Part shown: one piece after another, positions 8,690 to 17,368 of the stretch
How the letters are laid out: each line of letters opens with the position of its first letter
Numbering within the stretch: the stretch's first letter is position 1
Assembly: GCF_004214835.1 (NCBI RefSeq)
Contig: NZ_PIQJ01000001.1
Location: forward strand, 1,426,001 to 1,490,000
DNA length: 64,000 nt
Reading direction: 5' to 3'
Source of the DNA: Pseudidiomarina tainanensis
Lineage (GTDB): Bacteria > Pseudomonadota > Gammaproteobacteria > Enterobacterales > Alteromonadaceae
Notes under the pieces: generated by a model
What the model saw: the letters and a program-made list of their open reading frames with translations, nothing else
Databases searched by the model: none
Told to the model about the DNA's origin: nothing
Program-made: the position numbers and the translations under genes

Positions 8690-10051
8690 ATGTTGCATCG
8701 TATTGCAGGACCTGCTGCCGCAGTGTTGTCCTATTCACTCACACATTTTATGTTCGACATGCCAAGTGCCGCAGCATGGACACTGGCAACCACGGTGTGG
8801 GTTGCGTGGTGGTGGATTACTGAAACCGTGTCGCTACCGGTTACTTCATTACTGCCATTCGTATTGTTACCTCTTGGCGGAATAGCCAACGTAAACGAAG
8901 TATCGGCGGCGCTTGGTAATCCAATTATTTTGTTGTTTATGGCAGCGTTTATGCTCGCCAAAGCTGTTGAATTAAGCGGTGTACACAAACGAATCGCACT
9001 AGGTTTAGTGCGTAAATTCGGTAACCGCAGTGCCCGCCGCATGATTTTTGCCTTTATGATAGCTACTGCTTTTTTATCGATGTGGATCTCAAATACCGCA
9101 GCCGTGCTTGCTTTGTTACCGGTCGCACTCGCGCTAGCCGACGCGAGTCCTGACCACAAATTTCAGCGCGCGCTGCTACTGGGGCTCGCCTACTCTGCCT
9201 CAGTTGGCGGTATCGCGACCCTGATCGGCACACCACCGAATCTAATTTTCGCATCGGTTTATGAGAGTTACACGGGAACAAGTTTCGGCTTTATGCGTTG
9301 GATGCAAATCGGTTTACCGTTGGTCATTATTGGCATTCCAGTCATGGCGTGGTGGTTAACCCGCGGCTTAACATCTTCGGCTCATCTCGTGATTGCCGAA
9401 AGTGGCCCCATGCGAAGTGCCGAAAAACGTGTGCTGTTAATTTTTGGTGTTGTGATTATTTTATGGATGACTCGAACTGCACCGTTTGGTGGTTGGACTG
9501 AAACACTAGGGCTAGGCGGCATGGGAGATGCAACTGTGGCATTCATGGGCGTTCTGGCATTGTTCATTTGGCACGATAAAGAAGGCGTGCCGTTACTGGA
9601 ATGGCGCGATGCTGTGTCGATTCCTTGGGGCATATTGTTGCTATTCGCTGGTGGTATTGCATTAGCGCAAGGCTTCGTTAGCAGTGGCTTAAGTCAAATT
9701 ATTGGCGATAGCTTGATTGGCTTTACGGGCGTACCGACTTGGTTATTGGTGTTTTTACTTGCCATTTCGGTCAGTTTTCTTACCGAAGTTACCTCAAACA
9801 CCGCTACGGCGACGTTATTAATGCCAGTGTTGGCAGCGGCTGCCGGGGCGTTAAATCTACCACCTGAGTTACTCATGATACCTGCTGCTATTGCTTGCAG
9901 TTGCGCCTTCTGCTTACCCGTAGCGACACCACCAAACTCCATTGTATTTGCATCAGAGCGTCTCACTATCAAAATGATGGTGCGCGAAGGTATGGTGTTA
10001 AACGTGATTATGGCGGTGATTACCACCGCCGTTGTGGTCCTGTTGGTTTAG
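8690..10051 (+). CDS. SLC13/DASS family anion:sodium symporter
   Basis: A 453-residue permease of the divalent anion:sodium symporter family (dicarboxylates, citrate or sulfate; substrate not decidable here). The two hallmark SNT motifs are present, one in each half: WISNTAAVLALLP near residue 133 and TSNTATATLLMPV near 370. Multiple membrane segments fill the length. I chose the ATG at 8690 because GGAG lies 11 nt upstream; a TTG at 8663 would add nine residues without a ribosome-binding site. Convergent with the beta-CASP gene, with a long hairpin between the two. Confidence 0.85.
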   Translation: MLHRIAGPAAAVLSYSLTHFMFDMPSAAAWTLATTVWVAWWWITETVSLPVTSLLPFVLLPLGGIANVNEVSAALGNPIILLFMAAFMLAKAVELSGVHKRIALGLVRKFGNRSARRMIFAFMIATAFLSMWISNTAAVLALLPVALALADASPDHKFQRALLLGLAYSASVGGIATLIGTPPNLIFASVYESYTGTSFGFMRWMQIGLPLVIIGIPVMAWWLTRGLTSSAHLVIAESGPMRSAEKRVLLIFGVVIILWMTRTAPFGGWTETLGLGGMGDATVAFMGVLALFIWHDKEGVPLLEWRDAVSIPWGILLLFAGGIALAQGFVSSGLSQIIGDSLIGFTGVPTWLLVFLLAISVSFLTEVTSNTATATLLMPVLAAAAGALNLPPELLMIPAAIACSCAFCLPVATPPNSIVFASERLTIKMMVREGMVLNVIMAVITTAVVVLLV

Positions 10052-10056
10052 TTCAC

Positions 10057-10092
10057 ATGGGTGTTGTTCATTTAAAAATGAATAACACCCAT
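10057..10092. terminator. 17-bp near-perfect inverted repeat at convergent gene ends
   Basis: Bases 10057-10073 pair with 10076-10092 with one G-T exception and a 2-base loop. It begins 6 bp after the SLC13 stop and includes the final codons and stop of the convergent beta-CASP gene. A U-run after the stem is lacking on both strands, but the position suggests a bidirectional terminator or stability hairpin. Confidence 0.5.
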
Positions 10093-11427
10093 ATAATCGG
10101 CAATATTCACGTCATAAGACGTCGTTTGTTTGAGATAATCGGACATGGCCTCTAAAGAATCAGGTTCGCCGTGAACCAAGTACACTTGCAAATCCGGCGG
10201 TAGTGGCGAGCTGTGTAACCAATCACCAATTTCCTCATAATCTGCGTGACCAGACAACCCATCAAGTCGGCGAATTCTTGCTTTTACCTGCAGCCACTCG
10301 CCGTGAACTTTAATGCGCTCTACGCCCTGCTCCATTTTTGCACCACGCGTTCCACCTGCTTGGTGCCCCGAAAACAGTACCGTCGCTCGATGATCAGCCA
10401 ACCAATGTTTGAAATGGTGCAATATACGTCCACCAGTGGCCATGCCGCTGCCAGCAATAATGATATGCGGTCCAGTTTGTTTCGCGATAGCCTTGGAATC
10501 TTCAACATGAGGCGTATAAATGATCTGTTGCTCTGCGGCTTGGCATTGCGCTGCTGTTAACCGATGAAATTGATGAAAGTCGCCATAAATATCTGACGCT
10601 TTTATTGCCATTGGACTATCTAGAAATATTGGCATGCGCGGTATTTTGCGTTCTGCCATTAAAGTCACCAACATGTGTTGCAATAATTGTGCACGACCAA
10701 CTGCAAAACTTGGAATCAGCAGCACTCCACCGCTGGCAGCCGTCTCATTCACCACATCGGCAAGTTGTTGCCATGGGTCACCGGTTTCGTGACGACGATC
10801 ACCATAGGTTGATTCGACTAATAGAATATCAACCGGTGGCATCGGCTCGGGCGCTTTCATTAAAATATCATGTGGACGACCGATATCTCCGCTAAAGCCG
10901 ATACGTTTACCTTGATGCTCAGCTACAATGCTGGCAGCGCCAAGAATATGTCCCATCGGATGCAACGAAAATTCAATGTCCCCCACCGCAAACTGTTGTT
11001 TAAAATCAATTGGCTGAAGTAAATTCAATGCTGCCTCAGCCGTTGCTTCGTCATACAGAGGTTCAGGATTCTCATGTCGACTCAATTTATGGCGACCATA
11101 AAACTTTGCGTCTTCTTCTTGAATTTTGCCACTATCCGGCCAGAGTAATCCGCATAATCTTGCGGTTGCATGGTGGGTGAATACGGGGCCACGATAGCCA
11201 TGTTTGTACAGCACCGGAATAAACCCAGAATGATCAAGGTGAGCATGTGTCAACACTATCGCATCAACATCTTGAATACCCTTTGGTAATGGTTGCCAAT
11301 TACGACGACGTAGCCACTTGTAGCCTTGGTACATACCACAGTCGACCAACACGCGAGTGGTGTCTGTTTCAAGTAAATACTTTGAACCAGTAACCGTTTC
11401 ACAACCACCAAGAAAGGTTAAATGCAT
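10072..11427 (-). CDS. MBL-fold beta-CASP RNA nuclease-type hydrolase
   Basis: A 451-residue metallo-beta-lactamase superfamily protein with a beta-CASP domain and C-terminal RMMBL segment, the group of RNA-processing endo/exonucleases. Zinc-binding THAHLDHSG sits at about residues 58-66, followed by the conserved histidine in MGHILGAAS, GFSGDIGRP and STYGDRRHE. The beta-CASP motifs SGMATGGRILHH and LSGHADYEE are present. It is the last gene of a leftward run after the phospholipase D gene, with a 50-bp gap. The natural RNA substrate is unknown; the family also includes single-gene orthologues annotated only as MBL-fold exonucleases. Confidence 0.85.
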   Translation of the reverse strand: MHLTFLGGCETVTGSKYLLETDTTRVLVDCGMYQGYKWLRRRNWQPLPKGIQDVDAIVLTHAHLDHSGFIPVLYKHGYRGPVFTHHATARLCGLLWPDSGKIQEEDAKFYGRHKLSRHENPEPLYDEATAEAALNLLQPIDFKQQFAVGDIEFSLHPMGHILGAASIVAEHQGKRIGFSGDIGRPHDILMKAPEPMPPVDILLVESTYGDRRHETGDPWQQLADVVNETAASGGVLLIPSFAVGRAQLLQHMLVTLMAERKIPRMPIFLDSPMAIKASDIYGDFHQFHRLTAAQCQAAEQQIIYTPHVEDSKAIAKQTGPHIIIAGSGMATGGRILHHFKHWLADHRATVLFSGHQAGGTRGAKMEQGVERIKVHGEWLQVKARIRRLDGLSGHADYEEIGDWLHSSPLPPDLQVYLVHGEPDSLEAMSDYLKQTTSYDVNIADYMGVIHF

Positions 11428-11477
11428 AGACGACTCCTGTTTGCTAACTCATATGCCAAGTGAATCACTTGTCACTC

Positions 11478-12944
11478 TTACAATAACCAATCGATTGGTA
11501 ATAACGCCAAAGTTCTCATACCTAAGCGTCGCCACCACGATACTCCAGGCTCGTTGTTATAGCGGGTAACACGTGGCCCTAGTCGTTCTTCCCAAAACAG
11601 CTTACCTTGATCATCAAGATCAACGCGATACGCATAATTAGGTACCGTATCACGAAAAGCTTTATCAATTTTTTCTGCCAGCGCAGGGCTATGAATAATA
11701 AACCCTAGTTCGGTGTTGAGTGCAATCGAGCGCGGATCAAAGTTGAACGAGCCCAAAAAGACCCGCTCTTGATCAACACTAAAGGTTTTCGCATGCAAAC
11801 TCGATGCGGAACTACCAAAACGCTCTTTCCCCTTCAAGCGCTGACGCCTGAGTTTACGCTCTTGTTTGCGCGCCAACGGCGATACCTTTTGCACTTCATA
11901 CAATTTTATTCCAGCCGAAATTAGTGCTTTACGCCACTTCGCATACCCGGCATGCACAACGGCTACGTCTGTCGCTTCTAGGGCATTGGTTAATATCGTA
12001 ATATCAACGCCATCGGCAGCTAATTGACTCAGTTGCTCTACACCGGTTTTGGTTGGTACAAAATAAGGTGAAACCAATCGTACACATTGCTTGGGATGAC
12101 CGATAGCCTGTTGAAGCTGAAACGCGAGCAAGTGCTGCTGCTTAGCCAAACCAAGCGTCTTGGTTGGACTATCTGACATCAAACTGACATGCGCCCATAC
12201 AAACTCAAGCTTCTGGGTTAAAAAGTCTTGTACAAAAGGTAATGCTTTGATGGCATCGATGTATTGTCGAGCATTTGGATCAGCTTCAATAACGCTCGCA
12301 CGTCGCTCTAATGAGGATAAACTTTGTGGTTTAGCAAGGGTAAACAAGTGCGCCAAAGGCACGGCTGAAACGCTCCCCCAATATTTCTCAAACTCTTGCT
12401 GAGCTTGTTGCACAACCGGCCCCACCATCACCGCATCAAGATCAGCAAACACGACATCATCATGCGCGGCGAAATATTCATCGCCAATATTGCGACCACC
12501 GCTTATTAATATCTGCTGATCTGCAATAAAGGCCTTGTTGTGCATGCGGCGGTTCACCCGCATAAAATCGAATAGATAATTTAAGAATCTGGGGCGGCGT
12601 AATTTCAGTGGGTTATACAGGCGAACTTCAATATTTGGATGGCTCTGCAGACCAATGAGTACCGCATCTAGTCCAGCTGTATTGTGATCATCAAGCAGCA
12701 GACGCACTTTGACGCCACGATCAGCGGCTTCATGAAGCGCCTCAAATAATAAGGTTCCAGTGCGGTCGTTGCGCCAAATATAATATTGAATATCTAGGGA
12801 AAATTGTGCGTGGCGAGCTAATACCACCCGAGCCGCAAATGCTTCGCGAGCTTTAACCAGCGGTAATACGCCACTTTGATTTGGATGCTTGGCTAATAAC
12901 GGACTTATCGCTGCGGCGAATCGACCAGCTGGCGCCTCGGTCAT
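11478..12944 (-). CDS. phospholipase D superfamily protein (ClsC-like cardiolipin synthase)
   Basis: A 488-residue protein with two HKD motifs: HNKAFIAD near residues 134-141, with the following GGRNIGDEY, and HAKTFSVD near 382, with GSFNFDPRS. Both catalytic halves are intact. Size and the arrangement (no N-terminal membrane helices) match YmdC/ClsC-type enzymes, which make cardiolipin from phosphatidylglycerol and phosphatidylethanolamine; this substrate is an inference. The ATG overlaps the stop of the 74-aa gene by 4 bp, so translation is coupled. Confidence 0.82.
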   Translation of the reverse strand: MTEAPAGRFAAAISPLLAKHPNQSGVLPLVKAREAFAARVVLARHAQFSLDIQYYIWRNDRTGTLLFEALHEAADRGVKVRLLLDDHNTAGLDAVLIGLQSHPNIEVRLYNPLKLRRPRFLNYLFDFMRVNRRMHNKAFIADQQILISGGRNIGDEYFAAHDDVVFADLDAVMVGPVVQQAQQEFEKYWGSVSAVPLAHLFTLAKPQSLSSLERRASVIEADPNARQYIDAIKALPFVQDFLTQKLEFVWAHVSLMSDSPTKTLGLAKQQHLLAFQLQQAIGHPKQCVRLVSPYFVPTKTGVEQLSQLAADGVDITILTNALEATDVAVVHAGYAKWRKALISAGIKLYEVQKVSPLARKQERKLRRQRLKGKERFGSSASSLHAKTFSVDQERVFLGSFNFDPRSIALNTELGFIIHSPALAEKIDKAFRDTVPNYAYRVDLDDQGKLFWEERLGPRVTRYNNEPGVSWWRRLGMRTLALLPIDWLL

Positions 12945-13165
12945 GATTTATCGTTTTCTTCCTGTTCTGGACTCAACGCACCAACACACAAACGACAGTC
13001 GCCGGTATCACTAACTGAGCTCTCTACATAGCGCAGTTTGTGTCGCGAGCGACCGCGATTTGCCGAAATTTGAAAAACGCGCTCACGCTCGTGCTCTTCT
13101 TCGGTTTTGACATGGCTCTGGTTTTCATTCTGGTCAGCATCGACTGTATCTTTTTGCTCATTCAT
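12941..13165 (-). CDS. 74-aa charged protein of unknown function
   Basis: I do not recognise this protein. It is very rich in Glu, Asp, Gln and Asn at both ends, with a central RGRSRHKLRYVESSVSDTGD segment followed by a CRLC cysteine pair. No signal peptide or membrane segment is visible, and the ends are probably disordered. It overlaps hemH upstream by 8 bp and the phospholipase D gene downstream by 4 bp (ATGA), which supports it as a real translated link in the operon. A shadow ORF cannot be fully excluded because it is short, but no other frame in this gap is coding. Confidence 0.6.
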   Translation of the reverse strand: MNEQKDTVDADQNENQSHVKTEEEHERERVFQISANRGRSRHKLRYVESSVSDTGDCRLCVGALSPEQEENDKS

Positions 13166-14240
13166 GCTTCACCTCCAGTTGCTTAGCACGTTCAGCGCGT
13201 TGCGCTTCATCGTGCGTTAACTGCCAGCCGTGTAACTGCTTCTCAACGATTTCCGCTAGCGCATCAATATGCGCGGGTTCTGCATTTAACGCAGGAATGT
13301 AGGCATACTCCTTACCACCCGCTTCCATGAAATACTCGCGGTTTTCTTCGCCAATTTCTTCAATAGTTTCTAAACAGTCTGCGCTAAAACCAGGACAAAC
13401 CACGTGAATGCGTTTAATACCCTGTTCTGGTAATGCTTTTAAAGTAGCATCTGTATACGGTTGTAGCCACTCTTCACGACCGAAACGTGACTGAAAAGTG
13501 GTCATATATTCGTGCTTTTCAAGCCCAAGTTGCTCAGCGATTAACCGCGAGGTTTTATGGCATTCACAATGATACGGGTCACCTTCATGCAAGTATCTCA
13601 ACGGTACCCCGTGATAGCTCAAAATCAGCTTTTCTGGTTTACCATGGGTTTCCCAAAACTTTTGAATACTGGCAACAACGGCAGCAATATACTTTGGTTC
13701 GTCGTGATAATGTCCAACAAAACGAAAGTCAGGTAACCAACGGCGGCGTGAAAAATCATGGCTAACCGCATCGAACGTAGACCCCGTGGTAGCCGCTGAA
13801 TACTGCGGATAAAGTGGTAATACAACCAGTTTACGAGCGCCAGCATCAAAGAGCTTTTGTAATCCAGAGGCAATCGACGGGTTGCCATAACGCATGGCAT
13901 ATTCCACCACAACGTCGTCCCCGTATCGCTCTGCGAGCTTTTGCTGTAACGCCTGCTGCTGGTCTTGCGTATGGAACATTAACGGTGAACCCCGTTCGGT
14001 CCATACTGTTTTATAGGCCGCTGCCGAACGCCGCGGACGAATTCGTAAAATAATACCGTTAAGTATCAACCACCACAGCAATCGTGGTACTTCAACTACT
14101 CTTGGGTCGGACAAAAACTCACGCAAATAGCGACGTAACGCCGGCGTCGTTGGCTCATCTGGGGTGCCTAAATTGGTAATAAGCACACCAATTTTATCGG
14201 TCTGGGCATGACTAAACTTTGGACTACCTTGATAACGCAT
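13158..14240 (-). CDS. hemH: ferrochelatase
   Basis: The 360-residue enzyme inserts ferrous iron into protoporphyrin IX, the last step of protoheme synthesis. Visible family features are VLITNLGTPDEPT at the start, the active-site histidine in LSYHGVPLRY, the TFQSRFGREEWLQPYTD segment, and PGFSADCLETIEEI with the metal-site glutamate. I chose ATG 14240 because GGAG precedes it by 8 nt; an upstream in-frame start at 14300 would add 20 residues and overlap the patatin-like gene. It lies between that gene and the 74-aa gene in a leftward run. Confidence 0.93.
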   Translation of the reverse strand: MRYQGSPKFSHAQTDKIGVLITNLGTPDEPTTPALRRYLREFLSDPRVVEVPRLLWWLILNGIILRIRPRRSAAAYKTVWTERGSPLMFHTQDQQQALQQKLAERYGDDVVVEYAMRYGNPSIASGLQKLFDAGARKLVVLPLYPQYSAATTGSTFDAVSHDFSRRRWLPDFRFVGHYHDEPKYIAAVVASIQKFWETHGKPEKLILSYHGVPLRYLHEGDPYHCECHKTSRLIAEQLGLEKHEYMTTFQSRFGREEWLQPYTDATLKALPEQGIKRIHVVCPGFSADCLETIEEIGEENREYFMEAGGKEYAYIPALNAEPAHIDALAEIVEKQLHGWQLTHDEAQRAERAKQLEVKHE

Positions 14241-14290
14241 TGTTGCTACTCCATTGATATAACTAAGCGTCGATATCTTATTTGACGAGC

Positions 14291-15358
14291 TTAAGTCCAC
14301 AACTGTATTTTTTGGCGAATTTTACCTGACTCAATCCACTCGCGCAGTTGATCGGCCATACGATGTCCGTGTTCAACAGCCTGCTGCCAATATTTAAACC
14401 GCTCTTCAACACTCAATTTCGCAAAATCAGTTCGATCTGGAATCTTACCGTACGGTAACGATGCAATGAATTCGGGTGATGGTGACATTAGGATCACATT
14501 CGGCCACTGTTTGCCTTGAGTTCGACGCCATTTCAAACTTTTATCAAACCATCCAGGAACAACTTGGTGATAAAAATGCGGATATAGCACCAAACCATCG
14601 ACCGCACTGAGATCAAGATCAAAGTGATAGTCGGTAATCCCACCATCACGATACATCCCTGGTGGGGCACCATGAATATCTTTTACACCTTCAAGTACCA
14701 TTGGAATTGATCCTGTCGCCAATAACGCCTGCTTAAAGTTTTCAGTGCTAAGCGGTACCGTAAAGGTTGGAATATCCTGCCATTTCTGAGCAAATTCGAC
14801 AGTTGATAGCGGATGATGCATGATGACGCGATCATAAAATCGACCAAGGTGCTTTCGACTAATCGCATTGGCCGCGGCCGAGCCCAGTAAGCCAGCAATT
14901 TGTCGGCGACCATTAGTGCCACTAAAACCGCGGCAACGCGTCACTATCCAGTGATGTCGATATTGCGACTGTTGCAAAATATCATTCACCGCAGCATCGG
15001 GTACATACTCATGAAGTAGCTTAATCGCTTCATCAGTGATTTCACGAACATCAGGCTTTTCACTATAAGTTTGCTGCCGGTAAAGTTGGCAAAACAAGTC
15101 ACTCGCGGCAATCGGATCGGTTTGCCCAAGACTGGCAAAGCGCCATGCCCCTGCCGACGTGCCCAACATGTCGAGAGGCTTTGACCGTTGTTGGAAAAAC
15201 TCACCAAATAAATAGCGATCAATCCCCTGTAATACAAACCACTTCGGACCACCAGAGGCACCTAGCAATAAGCCGATATCATCGGCTTTAAGGCCGTTAT
15301 CTTGAATCTGCAACCAAGCGTCGCGTCCCGCTTTAATGGTTAACCAATCGGTGGTCAT
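14291..15358 (-). CDS. patatin-like phospholipase family protein
   Basis: A 355-residue predicted serine lipid hydrolase. The oxyanion stretch LGASGGPKW near residue 33, nucleophile elbow GTSAGAW near 63-69 and the Asp of DGGITDYHFD near 245 make the patatin Ser-Asp dyad. No signal peptide is seen, so a cytoplasmic or peripherally membrane-bound location is likely. Substrate is unknown. It is the first gene of the leftward run ending at the beta-CASP gene and is divergent from xthA over a 166-bp gap. Confidence 0.82.
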   Translation of the reverse strand: MTTDWLTIKAGRDAWLQIQDNGLKADDIGLLLGASGGPKWFVLQGIDRYLFGEFFQQRSKPLDMLGTSAGAWRFASLGQTDPIAASDLFCQLYRQQTYSEKPDVREITDEAIKLLHEYVPDAAVNDILQQSQYRHHWIVTRCRGFSGTNGRRQIAGLLGSAAANAISRKHLGRFYDRVIMHHPLSTVEFAQKWQDIPTFTVPLSTENFKQALLATGSIPMVLEGVKDIHGAPPGMYRDGGITDYHFDLDLSAVDGLVLYPHFYHQVVPGWFDKSLKWRRTQGKQWPNVILMSPSPEFIASLPYGKIPDRTDFAKLSVEERFKYWQQAVEHGHRMADQLREWIESGKIRQKIQLWT

Positions 15359-15524
15359 GATGTCTGTATTCCTTTTTCGTACAACGTTTTATAAGACCTG
15401 AGTATATCGAAAAAGCAGGTATGAAACAGCTATTGTCGCCTCGATTGTGGCAATCTGATATGCTTGCCGCTCTGGCCTAACTTTCGTTGTTAATATTGTT
15501 CCAAATGAAGACAAGAGAGAAAAA

Positions 15525-16334
15525 ATGAAAGTCATTTCATTCAACATTAATGGTATTCGCGCTCGCTTACATCAGCTCGAAGCGCTCATTCAAAAGCACC
15601 AACCAGATGTCATTGGACTACAAGAAACTAAAGTTCACGATGAACAATTTCCTCTCGCAGATGTTGAAGCACTGGGTTATCACGTAATTTATCATGGTCA
15701 AAAAGGCCATTATGGGGTTGCACTGCTAAGTAAAAAGCCGTTGGAAAATCCAACTTTCGGCTTCCCCAACGATGGCGAAGAGGCGCAACGCCGAATGATT
15801 ATGGGTGACTACATAACTGATAACGGTGAGCGCGTGCGAGTATTAAATGGTTACTTTCCGCAAGGGGAAAGTCGTGACCATCCGTTAAAGTTTCCAGCCA
15901 AAGAAAAGTTCTATAGTGATTTAATGGCTTACTTGAACAATGAATTAGATAGCGAACAAGCTGTGATTGTCATGGGAGACATGAACATCTCGCATCAAGA
16001 CTGCGACATCGGCATTGGTGAAGATAACGCCAAGCGTTGGTTGCGCACCGGCAAATGTAGCTTTTTACCAGAAGAACGCGTTTGGCTGAATACCCTACTG
16101 GATTGGGGCTTAATTGATACTTATCGTCAAATAAACCCTGACGTAACCGACCAATATAGCTGGTTTGATTACCGCTCACGTGGGTTCGATGATAATCGTG
16201 GCCTACGCATCGACCTGATTTTAGCGACACAAAAATTAGCCGCGGTTTGTAACGATGTCGGCATCGACTATGAATTACGCGCTATCGAAAAGCCTTCAGA
16301 CCATGCTCCGATATGGAGCTCGTTCTCAATCTAA
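15525..16334 (+). CDS. xthA: exodeoxyribonuclease III
   Basis: A 269-residue AP endonuclease and 3'-5' exonuclease of base-excision repair. The Mg-binding glutamate is in [10 protein letters not shown], the [13 protein letters not shown] loop carries catalytic Asp/Asn, [14 protein letters not shown] is the DNA-binding stretch, and SDHAPIW carries the catalytic Asp-His. Length matches E. coli XthA (268). A purine-rich ribosome-binding site (AAGAGAG) precedes the ATG. Convergent with yfbV. Confidence 0.95.
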   Translation: MKVISFNINGIRARLHQLEALIQKHQPDVIGLQETKVHDEQFPLADVEALGYHVIYHGQKGHYGVALLSKKPLENPTFGFPNDGEEAQRRMIMGDYITDNGERVRVLNGYFPQGESRDHPLKFPAKEKFYSDLMAYLNNELDSEQAVIVMGDMNISHQDCDIGIGEDNAKRWLRTGKCSFLPEERVWLNTLLDWGLIDTYRQINPDVTDQYSWFDYRSRGFDDNRGLRIDLILATQKLAAVCNDVGIDYELRAIEKPSDHAPIWSSFSI

Positions 16335-16341
16335 TGAATGC

Positions 16342-16379
16342 TTGCCGCCAGGCGTCGATTAATGTTCGTCAGGCGGCAA
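16342..16379. terminator. 13-bp hairpin between convergent xthA and yfbV
   Basis: TTGCCGCCAGGCG at 16342-16354 pairs with CGTCAGGCGGCAA at 16367-16379, with one A-A mismatch and one G-U pair. The second arm lies inside the last codons of yfbV. No U-run follows, so the function is uncertain, but its placement between convergent genes fits a bidirectional terminator. Confidence 0.45.
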
Positions 16380-16766
16380 TTCTTGCAATGCTTTTCTTAA
16401 GATTTTAGCTAAGTGCATATACGTGGGTTGCGCATGCGGTTGCACTTTTAGCTTTTTCGCCAAATCACCATACCAATGCCGCAAACGCGGATCTAATTTC
16501 GTATTGGCGCGACGCCCAAGCCAATACCAGCCTTGAAACGGTAACGATAATAAAAACAATGAAGTGACTAACGCCTGTGGAACCAATAATTGTCCTTGCC
16601 ACTGCCACTGTACAGCCAGGTTTATCACCGCAAGCGCTGGCATCCAGCGTGCTGCAAATTGTACCGCCGGCACGACACGAGTTTCGGTCATCGCCGCAAC
16701 AACTGCATGGCGAGGCCAAATGCTGGCGTAGTGTTGACCATCTTTCAGTAACTTAAATAAATTCAT
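16359..16766 (-). CDS. yfbV: YfbV/UPF0208 membrane protein
   Basis: A 135-residue protein matching the UPF0208 family: LLKDGQHYASIWP at the start, RVVPAVQFAARWMPALAV, and SLPFQGWYWLGRRA after the second membrane segment. In E. coli YfbV helps insulate the Ter macrodomain from neighbouring chromosomal regions; whether that applies here is an inference. Two hydrophobic helices, at about residues 43-60 and 65-85. The C-terminal tail is shorter than in E. coli (151 residues). Confidence 0.88.
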   Translation of the reverse strand: MNLFKLLKDGQHYASIWPRHAVVAAMTETRVVPAVQFAARWMPALAVINLAVQWQWQGQLLVPQALVTSLFLLSLPFQGWYWLGRRANTKLDPRLRHWYGDLAKKLKVQPHAQPTYMHLAKILRKALQELPPDEH

Positions 16767-17014
16767 AAGAGCGTTAATCGTTAATCGTCATTCGAAGTTT
16801 CCTTTCTAATATCTAATATCCAATAGCTAATATCCAGTTTCTTTTCACGCTAACTGTACGGAATTCAATCACCACGTCAATACCTTAATATTCATACACT
16901 TACAAACTTCAATGCAGCTAACTCACAGAGTTATCCACATAAATTGTGGAGAATTCACAGCGGCTTTGTCACAATGCAGTTACAGATGTAACAACCGCGA
17001 GAGATAATCAGCTA
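16767..17014. promoter_or_regulatory. intergenic region with short degenerate repeats and DnaA-box-like sites
   Basis: This 248-bp gap separates divergent yfbV and yffB-dapE. It contains a repeated GTTAATC string (16771-16794), a run of imperfect CTAATATC-type units (about 16805-16836) and, at 16931-16953, a perfect TTATCCACA followed after 5 bp by a near-consensus DnaA box in the opposite orientation. No RNA gene or longer ORF was seen. Confidence 0.6.
16931..16953. promoter_or_regulatory. inverted pair of DnaA-box-like sequences
   Basis: TTATCCACA at 16931-16939 is a perfect DnaA box. Bases 16945-16953 read TGTGGAGAA, one mismatch from the same box on the other strand. The 5-bp spacer makes the pair a near-palindrome, 62 bp upstream of the yffB start. 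DnaA binding is a reasonable inference but not shown. Confidence 0.5.
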
Positions 17015-17368
17015 ATGAGTATAAAAGTTTATGGTATTCCCAATTGCGATACCGTTCGCAAGGCGCGCAAATGGCTGGAACAACAGTCTGTACCATTTGA
17101 TTTTCATGATGTCCGTGCTGAACCGGTTCAACCAACTATTATTCAGGCGTGGCTTGAACAGTTGGGTGTCGAAAAAGTAATTAATAAGCGCAGCACAGCT
17201 TGGCGCGAACTTAGTGCAGCGCAACAGCATATTGCCAGCAATGCCGATGCTATCAAATTATTACAACAACACCCCACCTTGATGAAACGACCACTTCTAG
17301 ATTGTCATGGCACTTTATGTGCGGGCTTTAATGATAAACAGTGGCAAGCTGCCTTGGAGCAAGCGTAG
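17015..17368 (+). CDS. Spx/ArsC-like thioredoxin-fold protein (YffB type)
   Basis: A 117-residue protein of the arsenate-reductase-like YffB/Spx family. The N-terminal [17 protein letters not shown] carries the single redox-type cysteine, and [11 protein letters not shown] and [14 protein letters not shown] are the usual later motifs. True arsenate reduction is unproven for this subgroup, which may instead use glutathione. I chose the ATG at 17015; the upstream GTG at 16946 would add 23 unrelated residues and include part of the regulatory region. The stop overlaps the GTG of dapE, as in E. coli where yffB precedes dapE. Confidence 0.88.
   Translation: MSIKVYGIPNCDTVRKARKWLEQQSVPFDFHDVRAEPVQPTIIQAWLEQLGVEKVINKRSTAWRELSAAQQHIASNADAIKLLQQHPTLMKRPLLDCHGTLCAGFNDKQWQAALEQA

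Noticed and set aside
16946-17014. longer N-terminus for the YffB-like protein from a GTG
   Set aside because: Would include part of the DnaA-like site and has no ribosome-binding site; the ATG at 17015 gives the usual family start.
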